Assembly (NCBI GenBank): GCA_018650795.1
Contig: JABIFG010000339.1
Span: 1-32,624 of the forward strand
Direction of reading: 5' to 3'
Length of the DNA stretch: 32,624 bases
From: Fidelibacterota bacterium
Lineage (GTDB): Bacteria > Fidelibacterota > UBA8477 > JABMPR01
Below the pieces are notes generated by a model that was given only the letters and a program-made list of their open reading frames with translations, made no database searches and was not told the DNA's origin. The position numbers and the translations under genes are program-made. Shown here in pieces: positions 24,626-32,220 of this stretch (positions are counted from its first letter, which is position 1; each line of letters opens with the position of its first letter).

Positions 24626-24673
24626 ATGATGGCCAGATGGTCAATAGAATGTAGGAAAATTTATTCTGCATGA
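24626..24673 (+). CDS. 15-aa leader peptide coupled to the kinase gene
   Basis: The ORF MMARWSIECRKIYSA is preceded by a strong ribosome binding site (AGGAGAGAA) directly before two ATG codons. Its TGA stop overlaps the ATG of the histidine kinase as ATGA. The kinase itself has only a distant AGGA (about 14 bases from its ATG), and an in-frame stop at 24652 excludes any upstream start. Ribosomes probably load on the leader and re-initiate on the kinase gene. The peptide could also be a regulatory leader, but no run of a single amino acid is present to suggest attenuation. Confidence 0.45.
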   Translation: MMARWSIECRKIYSA

Positions 24674-27600
24674 TACGTAAGACTATGGTAATGAGCCTAC
24701 TCTTCCTGTTCAGTACTGCCATGGGGCAGACATGGCACATCGTTCAATCACCCACACATCAAAATTTTGCCCGCATGGACATGGTTAATGATTCCCTGGG
24801 CTGGGCAGTTTCCTACGATGGCCTCGTCATCCAATTCGATGGCTACTCCTGGTATATCTCCGACTCATTGTCACAGCTCGGTCTGCACCGCTATCAAGGT
24901 CTTGAAAGAGGTGCAAAGCAATTAACAGATGCTGACCTCAATGATATTGAGATGGTGGATGAATCTCACGGCTGGGTCGCTTTGAATAATATTGATCTCG
25001 ATTTCCACGCATTATTGAGTTTTGATAATGACCTTTGGAGCGCTCAACCTGTGATTCTCCCGCTTAAGGTCCGTGATATAGATTTTCTGAACAGCAGTTT
25101 TGGCATGGCAGTAGGTGATGACGGGGCCTATGAGTATACGAATGGGGAATGGCGACCTATTTATTTACCTGTGAATGTAGATTTTCGATCTGTAAAGATC
25201 CTGAGCAGGAAACACATTTTTCTCGTCGGGGAAAATGGAACAGTGCTGCAATATGATGGCACTTGGCAGTTGCTAGACTTTCCTAGTAAGGATCTGGTAA
25301 GAAACATGGACTTTCTCAATCCGGAGCTTGGCTGGTTTGTGGGCAACAATGGCACTATCATTCGCTATGATCATGGCGTACTGACCCGGGAATCCAACGT
25401 AACGAATGAACATCTTTGGGCTGTCGATATGATCTCAGACAGTCTTGGTTTCGCTGTAGGAAAGAATGGTGTGATTCTGGCATATGACGGGAATCAATGG
25501 GTCAAGTTGGAGCAATTGACAGATGCTGACCTCCATGATATTGAGATGCTGGATGCAGAGAATGGGTGGATCGTAGGTGCATGGGGAAACATTCTTCATT
25601 TCACCAGTGATCCACAAGGGACGCTCAGTAGCTACCCTAAATTCCTGTTCTACGACCAGATCCATGCTGGTAGCGGCAATCTCATGGACAGGATCGATGA
25701 TATAGAAGGGGTTACTGTTGCAGATTTTAACGGTGATACACTACCCGACATATACCTTACCGGCTATCTCAAACTGAATCATTTGCTGATCAACCAGGGC
25801 GAGGGGTACTATCTGGATTACTCTATAGAATCGGGTACTGGAGGGAGTATTGAGACCCGGTCTACAGAACAAAAATTCGAACGCGGCTCCTTTGCTGCTG
25901 ACTTTGATCGGGACGGAGATGTTGATATCATGGTGATTGGCAATATTGGCGCCACCAGATTATTGACCAATGATGGCTCCGCGATCTTCCGGGATAAAAC
26001 TGCTGGAGCGGGACTACCTGATAATCTTGACATTATCAATGGTAGTCTTCTCGACTGCAATCAGGATGGATACCCTGATCTGGCACTAGTTGATAAGCGG
26101 AACGGATTAAGGCTTATTCTGAACACAGGTTATAATACCTTTCAAGAACAAGCCACCGGAATTCCTAATCTGGATAAAACTGGGATCAGAGCACTTGTAG
26201 CAGGAGATTTTGATCTGGATGATCATACGGACCTGTTGTTGTTCTTCTCAAGCGGTGATCCCATGTTATTGAGGAATAATGGCAAATCCTCCTGGTCCAG
26301 AAGTGATGATCCTATCATACGAGGTGAGATATCTACTTTTGTGAGTTCTGCGAGTGTCGCTGATTTTAACAGAGATGGATACAGCGATCTGTTTATTTGC
26401 TCAGAAGATGGAAGGGATGGGCTTTATCTCTATGACCAGGTCCAGGGATCATTTATTGACCATTCAAAAGAATGGGGAATGATCCAGGGAGGGAAGAGCT
26501 ACACTGCCATTACAGGAGACTTTGATCTTGATGGAGACGTGGATGTGCTGGTCTCGCGCGCAGAATCGGATTTGCTATATCTGAATACGGGAGCTGGTTC
26601 TTTCGAAGAGACTTCTCAATCTGAAATCTATTCGAAAAGCGGGTATCTCAGTGGATTCAATACGGGTGGTTCTAGCTTGGATATTGACCTGGATGGCGAT
26701 ATTGACCTGGTGGTCGGCAATAGGGGCTATTGGTCCTCACTGCTCAAGAACTCCACGAACCACCGCAACTGGATATCGATAATCCTAAGAGGAAATGAAG
26801 ACACCTATGAAGCACTAGGAGCAAAAGTTTGGATTCATGAAGCGGATACGGATACCCTCATTCACTATAAGGAATTGATTCCGGCCAATGGATATCATTC
26901 CCAGAACTGGGGCGTAGTGAATATAGGATTAGGCCAAGTCACCAAAATGACCATCACCGTTCGATTCCTGAATGGTGAAGAGATTAATCTGGAAGATGTC
27001 AGTGCCAATGATCTGCTCGTAATCTCACAGGGCAATATGACGCTCAGAGTAATCTATCAGATCAGCCGGGCGACGATGCAATTCTTACGTATTCCCATGA
27101 TCCGCTTTGAGATTCTCAAAATATTATTGTTCATTATCGCCATTGCTTTATCGCTGAAATTTATTGAAAGTAGATACGAGTGGCGTTACTCTCACATGGC
27201 AACGTACCTGCTGGGATCAGTAGTCATATATTCAAGTCTGACCTTTCCATTTTTTCAATCAGGGAACATCATGTACCATGCTCTGCCATTCATAGTTTTA
27301 ATATTAGTTCTTCTGGTCCTGATCTCGGTGAGTGAGCAGATACGCAAAAAAACAGTAAGACAAAAATTGATACAGTTAAAACTAAATGAGACCGGAACAG
27401 TATTAACAAATAACACGGACATCAATAAGATTCTTTCGATAGTAATTAAAACTATCCGTTTTCTATATGCATATAAGTTCGCTGCTATCTATCTATATTA
27501 TCCGTTTGGGAATTATTTTCTGTGCCATCGAATGGACCGTATCAAAATAAAACGGCATGAATTGCAGTTTTCCATGGATCGAGGAGCGGTCAGGAAAATG

Positions 27601-28515
27601 ATGGGAATGAAAACCCCGGTGACCAGGTTACATTATTCATCAGTGATACCGAACTTGGAGATATTTAATGATCAGGTGCTCCTTTTTCCCCTTGGGCGAA
27701 AGCGTGAATGTTTGGGCTTATTGATCCTGTGTAAGAACTCTGTCTCTGATGAGATAAGTGACGGCACTCTCCATCATATTCACAACCTGCTCTTGCAATT
27801 CACAAACTCCATCAGGAACTTTCGTAGTCTCGAACAGGTCCAGGATCAACAACAGTTGAATGCCATAGGCACATTCTCAAGCAGCGTCTTGCACGACTTG
27901 AAGAATCCTGTGGACGGTATGCGACTCATCATTGAAGAATTGAAGAACGAAACTGCGGCGAATGATGAAAAGAGAGCCTACATAGAAGCACTTCATACAG
28001 GCGTGTTGAAGTTGAAACGAGATCTGGTAAAATCCTTCGAGTTGAACAAGAACACGAGACATCCTGAGGAAAAGATTGATCTAAACCGGATTGTCCGGGA
28101 AGTTGTGGAAGATTTTAAAAACCTACCATATCCTGGCATCAAGGTCCACCTGGAAAAGGGGCGCAATACCATAGAGGGAATTGCAGATGAGATCAAGCAT
28201 GCTCTGGGAAATCTCATAGAGAATGCATTCGAATCTTCGGACTACACCCACGAAATTGAGATCAGTACCTATAGGAACAATCGACATACCTTCATTGATA
28301 TTCGTGATTATGGTAAGGGGATTCCCATAGAAAGATTGCGGGATCTCTCCAGAATGTTCAGCTCCACGCGTGGTGAAGGTCGTGGCCTTGGTCTGTCCAT
28401 CACAAAGAATATCATTGAAAGACATGGTGGATATATTGATTTTAAAAGCATCGAGAATAAGGGGACGCTGTTCTCAATAGCATTTCCTATCAGAGAGAGA
28501 CGAAAGGTGATATGA
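24670..28515 (+). CDS. Double beta-propeller sensor histidine kinase
   Basis: This 1281-aa kinase has an unusually elaborate extracytoplasmic sensor. After a signal peptide (about 1-19) comes a YCF48/BNR-like propeller (about 25-325) with seven repeats of the LGWAVxxDGxIxxYDGxxW type. A second propeller of seven FG-GAP/VCBS repeats follows (about 345-680: ADFNGDTLPDIY, ADFDRDGDVDIM and so on), with calcium-type DxDxDG loops, then an ASPIC/UnbV-like domain (about 698-786). Three membrane helices lie near 813-832, 842-862 and 868-888. A GAF-like domain (about 905-1055) and the kinase follow: H1075 in VLHDLKNP, N box NLIENAFE, G1 DYGKGIP, G2 GRGLGLSI. The gene overlaps the downstream NtrC-type regulator by ATGA. 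The FG-GAP/ASPIC part resembles CRTAC1-like secreted proteins, so it probably binds an extracellular polymer or protein; the ligand is unknown. Confidence 0.88.
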   Translation: MIRKTMVMSLLFLFSTAMGQTWHIVQSPTHQNFARMDMVNDSLGWAVSYDGLVIQFDGYSWYISDSLSQLGLHRYQGLERGAKQLTDADLNDIEMVDESHGWVALNNIDLDFHALLSFDNDLWSAQPVILPLKVRDIDFLNSSFGMAVGDDGAYEYTNGEWRPIYLPVNVDFRSVKILSRKHIFLVGENGTVLQYDGTWQLLDFPSKDLVRNMDFLNPELGWFVGNNGTIIRYDHGVLTRESNVTNEHLWAVDMISDSLGFAVGKNGVILAYDGNQWVKLEQLTDADLHDIEMLDAENGWIVGAWGNILHFTSDPQGTLSSYPKFLFYDQIHAGSGNLMDRIDDIEGVTVADFNGDTLPDIYLTGYLKLNHLLINQGEGYYLDYSIESGTGGSIETRSTEQKFERGSFAADFDRDGDVDIMVIGNIGATRLLTNDGSAIFRDKTAGAGLPDNLDIINGSLLDCNQDGYPDLALVDKRNGLRLILNTGYNTFQEQATGIPNLDKTGIRALVAGDFDLDDHTDLLLFFSSGDPMLLRNNGKSSWSRSDDPIIRGEISTFVSSASVADFNRDGYSDLFICSEDGRDGLYLYDQVQGSFIDHSKEWGMIQGGKSYTAITGDFDLDGDVDVLVSRAESDLLYLNTGAGSFEETSQSEIYSKSGYLSGFNTGGSSLDIDLDGDIDLVVGNRGYWSSLLKNSTNHRNWISIILRGNEDTYEALGAKVWIHEADTDTLIHYKELIPANGYHSQNWGVVNIGLGQVTKMTITVRFLNGEEINLEDVSANDLLVISQGNMTLRVIYQISRATMQFLRIPMIRFEILKILLFIIAIALSLKFIESRYEWRYSHMATYLLGSVVIYSSLTFPFFQSGNIMYHALPFIVLILVLLVLISVSEQIRKKTVRQKLIQLKLNETGTVLTNNTDINKILSIVIKTIRFLYAYKFAAIYLYYPFGNYFLCHRMDRIKIKRHELQFSMDRGAVRKMMGMKTPVTRLHYSSVIPNLEIFNDQVLLFPLGRKRECLGLLILCKNSVSDEISDGTLHHIHNLLLQFTNSIRNFRSLEQVQDQQQLNAIGTFSSSVLHDLKNPVDGMRLIIEELKNETAANDEKRAYIEALHTGVLKLKRDLVKSFELNKNTRHPEEKIDLNRIVREVVEDFKNLPYPGIKVHLEKGRNTIEGIADEIKHALGNLIENAFESSDYTHEIEISTYRNNRHTFIDIRDYGKGIPIERLRDLSRMFSSTRGEGRGLGLSITKNIIERHGGYIDFKSIENKGTLFSIAFPIRERRKVI
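24918..24954 (+). repeat. 37-bp direct repeat, copy 1
   Basis: This stretch (starting GCAATTAACAGATGCTGACC) recurs at 25512-25548 with only two mismatches in 37 bases. It encodes QLTDADLNDIEM inside the first propeller. The high nucleotide identity between two blades that are otherwise diverged suggests recent local duplication or gene conversion. Confidence 0.75.
25512..25548 (+). repeat. 37-bp direct repeat, copy 2
   Basis: Second copy, encoding QLTDADLHDIEM at the last blade of the first propeller of the same kinase; it differs from copy 1 at two bases. Confidence 0.75.
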
Positions 28516-29915
28516 ACAGAATACTCATCGTTGATGATGAACAGACCGCTCGCAAAGGACTGTTTTTCATCGTGAAGAATCAAAAGGATGATATCTTTGA
28601 AGCAGAGAACAAGGAGCAGGCAAAGAAACTCATGAAAGTCTACGATTTTGATCTGGCAATTGTAGATCTGCGTTTACCCAAAGAGGCGCAGGGACTTGAA
28701 CTGATCAAGTACATTCGCACAGCCTATTCTCTTACCCCAGTCTTGGTCATGACAGCCTACGGTTCAGTGGAGAGCGCAGTGAGGGCCATGAAGGCCGGTG
28801 CCCAGGATTTCATTACTAAGGATTTCACCCGCGAAGAGATTCTGATGAAAATCAAGAGCATGCTGGAGATGCGCAAACTCTGGTTCGAGAATATTCGACT
28901 GACCAATCAAGTGAAGAATCTTAAAGCGAAGGTCAATCAAAAGAACCAGGAGAGTGTCATTATCGGTGAGAGCCCTGAGATCAAGAAAATACTTAATATT
29001 GTATCACGTGTGGGAGAAGACAATGACACGACCGTCTTGATCACAGGCGAAAGCGGGACTGGCAAGGAGCTTATAGCGAGATCAATTCATTTCAACAGTC
29101 CTGACCGAAAAAACAGCAAATATGTTATTGTTGATATTTCTAACATGCCATCCACTCTGCTGGAAAGCCAACTGTTCGGCCATCAGAAGGGCTCTTTCAC
29201 AAGCGCCCATGAAAGGCATATCGGACTTTTTGAACAGGCAAACGGAGGAACCGTATTTTTGGATGAAATCGGAGACTTTCCGCTGGAGCTACAGATAAAG
29301 TTACTACGGTTTATTCAGGAGAAGGCTTTCATGCGTGTTGGAGGAGACAAGATAATCTACTCGGATGTACGCATTATTGCAGCGACCAACAAGGATGTGG
29401 AAGCCATGGTCAGAAACCACCAGTTCAGGGAGGATCTTTTCTATCGCCTGAATGTAGTGAGGCTGCATCTCCCTGCGTTACGTGAGCGAAAAAATGATAT
29501 CCCTCTACTGCTCAGTCATTTCCAGCAGCAAATTGAAACCAAGAAAAACAAACAGCTGTTTTTTCCCGAAAATATTATAGCTAAAATGAGATCCTTTGAT
29601 TGGCCTGGCAACGTGAGACAACTCAAGAATGTTATCGAAAGTTTATACGTAACCTGTGCGGATCCTGAAGTGCATGAAGATGATCTTCTATTCGAGACCA
29701 CCCTAACAAGCACAGAGGATCGGAATATATTCTCTTCACTGTACAATGTGCCACTGAAGGAAGCCAAGGCGAATTTGACAGAGAATTTTGAAAAGAAATT
29801 CCTCAAGCACCATTACTATCTGCATAATGGAAATATCAGTATTATTGCCTCCAAAGTTGGGGAATCCAGGGAAAGTATTAGCCGGAAAATAAAAAAGTAC
29901 GGTATAAAGGAGTAG
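28512..29915 (+). CDS. NtrC-family response regulator with altered sigma-54 contact loop
   Basis: This 467-aa partner of the propeller kinase has its ATG overlapping the kinase stop (ATGA). The receiver domain (about 1-120) has D8/D9, phospho-acceptor D52 (IVDLRLP), T in MTAYGS and K in ITKDF. The AAA+ domain (about 150-385) has Walker A GESGTGKE, Walker B GGTVFLDEI and FREDLFYRLNVV. The sigma-54 contact motif reads GSFTSA (227-232) instead of GAFTGA: the essential F and T remain, but the second Gly is Ser. The C-terminal Fis-type helix-turn-helix is LHNGNISIIASKVGESRESISRKIKKYG. Overall architecture recalls regulators paired with HDLKN-type kinases of exopolysaccharide/PEP-CTERM systems, but that is only a resemblance. 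Targets are unknown; its own operon and the polyglutamate operon are candidates. Confidence 0.92.
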   Translation: MNRILIVDDEQTARKGLFFIVKNQKDDIFEAENKEQAKKLMKVYDFDLAIVDLRLPKEAQGLELIKYIRTAYSLTPVLVMTAYGSVESAVRAMKAGAQDFITKDFTREEILMKIKSMLEMRKLWFENIRLTNQVKNLKAKVNQKNQESVIIGESPEIKKILNIVSRVGEDNDTTVLITGESGTGKELIARSIHFNSPDRKNSKYVIVDISNMPSTLLESQLFGHQKGSFTSAHERHIGLFEQANGGTVFLDEIGDFPLELQIKLLRFIQEKAFMRVGGDKIIYSDVRIIAATNKDVEAMVRNHQFREDLFYRLNVVRLHLPALRERKNDIPLLLSHFQQQIETKKNKQLFFPENIIAKMRSFDWPGNVRQLKNVIESLYVTCADPEVHEDDLLFETTLTSTEDRNIFSSLYNVPLKEAKANLTENFEKKFLKHHYYLHNGNISIIASKVGESRESISRKIKKYGIKE

Positions 29916-29923
29916 TAATTCTT

Positions 29924-29955
29924 AAGAAAGTGTGATCCTGAAATCACACTTTCTT
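29924..29955. terminator. Perfect 13-bp hairpin after the second two-component operon
   Basis: The arms 29924-29936 and 29943-29955 are exact reverse complements with a CCTGAA loop, beginning 9 bases after the regulator stop. The descending arm ends in TTTCTT, a weak U-tract on the plus strand, so it most likely ends this operon. Confidence 0.65.
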
Positions 29956-30523
29956 CTGTCCGATGTGACATACGCTTAACACCCACCTGTTCTCCCCGCA
30001 TTTACACACACGCTATCTTTATAATAAACAACATTATATAGTTCTTAATTATACTGGCATAGTTATTGGCTATTAATGAAGAAAGTTTTTCTCATTTTTT
30101 TATGTATTCGAAGTATGGACTTCTGTCACATGGGAACCTGATTCCCACTCATTCGGCAGGTATTTGGATCAAAAGAGAATGATCGAAAAGCAAATGACTT
30201 AATAGGGGAATGCCCTAATAATTATCAAAAGAGTTGAGCGGTTGGAGGTCACAATGTCGATTAAGACGGATAAAAATCACTACTACGAAAAGCACAAAAG
30301 AAAGAACTCTTCCAGCTATCTGATCTATTGAACTGGAGTCAAACTGCAGGGTCTTTGACGAAAAATGAGCTTGTAAAAAAAGGGGAGCGGGATACACGGA
30401 TTGAATTTTGAAGCAATTCAGGCTTCCGAATCAATATTCATTATTACCGAGACCAACGCCAGACTTTTCAATGAAATCTAAACACAGCATAATAGACAAA
30501 ACAGTTATTAAACGAGGTATTAA
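29956..30523. other. Long intergenic region
   Basis: About 570 AT-rich bases with no long ORF. It includes a 25-codon ORF with a strong ribosome binding site (30254-30331) and a near-miss sigma-54 motif around 30056-30072, rejected for spacing. No RNA gene was recognised. Confidence 0.4.
30254..30331 (+). pseudogene. Very short ORF, possible frameshifted remnant
   Basis: ATG 30254 follows GGAGGT at an ideal distance and encodes 25 residues (MSIKTDKNHYYEKHKRKN...) before TGA. In another frame the following bases read on as protein-like sequence (KKELFQLSDLLNWSQ...NELVKKGERDTRIEF) to about 30405. A shift near 30302-30306 would therefore join the two into a charged protein of about 50 residues. 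This may be a decayed small gene, or a chance reading frame; no family is recognised. Confidence 0.25.
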
Positions 30524-31900
30524 ATGCGATCAATAGCACTATTGTTGTTAACAATTTTTCTAAACTCCGGAATATCAAACGATCCAATTAATATTGATTA
30601 TTCGCTAGTGAAGAGAAATAGGATTTACTATACCAAAGACACAAATAAACCATATAGTGGTGAGATATTTTCTCTAGATAATTCTGGTCGAAAAGTATGG
30701 ACTGGATATCTAAATGCTGGGATGCTTCATGGTCAATGGACGAAGTATTTTCCCTCAGGGAAAGTAGAAGGAAAACTAAACTATGTACAAAACGCTTTGT
30801 CTGGACTTCAAACTAAATGGTATGAGAATGGACAGGTAATGGAGTATGAAACCTATGTTTCGAATTCTCGCAATGGCGAGTATAAATTCTTCGATGATGG
30901 CGGCACACTTCTATCTAGTGGAATATACTCTAATGGCCACCAAGAAGGTGTTTGGGTAAAGCAAAATAAAGACGAAACAGAAAAATTTTTCGGAAAATAT
31001 GAAAAAGGCAACCGAGTTGGGCTTTGGGCGTTCATTGACCACAACGGAGATGAATACAATGGATATGTTCTTGATAATTATCCTGACTCTAGCGGCACTT
31101 ATCTTATACATCATCCCTTCGGTGACAGACTTGTTTCTGAAAGTGTGACATTCTTAAACGGTAAAAAGAATGGAAAAAATACTACCTTCACCAAAGAGGG
31201 TGGTAAAGTAATAGCTAATTATGTTGATGGCATTAAACATGGTCTTTCTACTGCTTGGTACAAAAATAAAAGTCAACAAGAATCGGGAAGGTACATTGAA
31301 GGATCCGAGGATGGTCAATGGATTAAATGGTATGAAAATTCTAACATTAAGGAGCAAATTCTTTATAAAGAGGGGGATGTGGTCGAAAGAATTACTTGGT
31401 ATGAAAACGGAAAAAAAGAAAAACAATGCGCCTATGTTACTAATACCTTCTTTGGAACGAAAGATGGACTATGGTTATCATGGTTTGAAAATGGGACAAA
31501 AAAAAGTGAAGGTTTATATGAGAATGGAAAAGAGCAAGGAACTCATTCATCATGGTATGAAAATGGAACCCAAGAAAGCATAAATAATTTCACCGATGGT
31601 TCTCCAGTTGGTATGGGGATATCATGGCATAAAAATGGAGTGTTAGCCGAAAAAGGAGCTTATTTACGAGGTGAACGAAGTGGTGTTTGGACTAGTTGGT
31701 ATGCAAATGGAAACAAGGAATCAGAGGGCGCATTTTCAGACCAAGAAGTTCTTTACGAATGTGTAAAAGTAGGTATCTGGACTAATTGGTATGAGAATGG
31801 AAGCAAAGAATCAGAAGGCCCTTATAAAAAAGGCCTTAGGTATGAAGGGTGGAGTTATTGGACTGAAGATGGTGAAAAGATTTCTTTGTACGGTAATTAA
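30524..31900 (+). CDS. MORN-repeat (YwqK-like) exported protein
   Basis: This 458-aa protein has a short signal peptide (MRSIALLLLTIFLNSGIS) and is then made almost wholly of about twelve to fifteen MORN_2-type repeats of about 22-24 residues (WYENGxxxExxxYxxG: KWYENGQVMEYETY, SWFENGTKKSEGLY, SWYANGNKESEGAF, NWYENGSKESEGPY). Such proteins are often annotated 'toxin-antitoxin system YwqK family antitoxin', a label that rests on a domain and not on a demonstrated function. Here there is an export signal and no toxin gene, so an antitoxin role is unlikely. The gene is visibly more AT-rich than the operon to its left and stands alone, which may reflect recent acquisition. It is more likely a cell-surface or periplasmic repeat protein of unknown partner. 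Confidence 0.75.
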   Translation: MRSIALLLLTIFLNSGISNDPINIDYSLVKRNRIYYTKDTNKPYSGEIFSLDNSGRKVWTGYLNAGMLHGQWTKYFPSGKVEGKLNYVQNALSGLQTKWYENGQVMEYETYVSNSRNGEYKFFDDGGTLLSSGIYSNGHQEGVWVKQNKDETEKFFGKYEKGNRVGLWAFIDHNGDEYNGYVLDNYPDSSGTYLIHHPFGDRLVSESVTFLNGKKNGKNTTFTKEGGKVIANYVDGIKHGLSTAWYKNKSQQESGRYIEGSEDGQWIKWYENSNIKEQILYKEGDVVERITWYENGKKEKQCAYVTNTFFGTKDGLWLSWFENGTKKSEGLYENGKEQGTHSSWYENGTQESINNFTDGSPVGMGISWHKNGVLAEKGAYLRGERSGVWTSWYANGNKESEGAFSDQEVLYECVKVGIWTNWYENGSKESEGPYKKGLRYEGWSYWTEDGEKISLYGN

Positions 31901-32220
31901 AGTTCTGAACTTTGAGTAAAGTAGAATAAGCTTACTTGGTCATACTTGCTGAGTGTAGTGTCGTAATAATTCCAGCAATTACAGAAATCCACTTCCTAAA
32001 CAGCCTAACGTCAGACATCCAAAATTCACTTGTTTGATCGAAAACCCTAGATTATGAAAAAAGCTCCTCTATATCCACAGTTTCCCCTGTATTGAGGGCA
32101 TCTTAAGGAGTTGAATCCTATCGATAAAAATTCCTTTAAATAATGCGATATGTAGTATGAGAACCACTCGAGTTATAAAAGCAATGGAGTGGCGGATTTA
32201 TATATACGTAAAGGTGAAAC
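31901..32220. other. Intergenic region, nothing recognised
   Basis: About 320 AT-rich bases between the repeat protein and the right-edge gene. A minus-strand ORF at 32136-32453 runs through it but overlaps a better plus-strand gene and shows no family features. I found no clear terminator or promoter. Confidence 0.4.

Larger units (their letters stand above)
24386..24669 (+). other. Control region before the second two-component operon
   Basis: This stretch of about 280 bases separates the operon terminator from the propeller kinase. It holds the 24479-24494 inverted repeat, a sigma-54-like site and a 15-codon leader ORF overlapping the kinase start. No other gene was supported. Confidence 0.45.

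Noticed and set aside
24670..28515. Two fused genes caused by an assembly error (surface protein joined to kinase)
   Set aside because: The frame is uninterrupted across the ASPIC-to-membrane junction, and a sensor-membrane-kinase order is functionally sensible; there is no internal start with a ribosome binding site at the junction.
30056..30072. TGGCATAGTTATTGGCT, resembling a sigma-54 promoter
   Set aside because: The GG and GC are separated by 11 bases, not 10; sigma-54 is strict about this spacing, so it is not called.
30524..31900. YwqK antitoxin of a toxin-antitoxin pair
   Set aside because: The protein has a signal peptide and no small toxin-like gene adjoins it; the label reflects only the MORN-type repeats.
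30524..31900. DNA tandem repeat or CRISPR-like array in the WYENG repeats
   Set aside because: The periodicity is in the protein; at the DNA level the repeats are diverged and continuous with an open frame, with no spacer structure.
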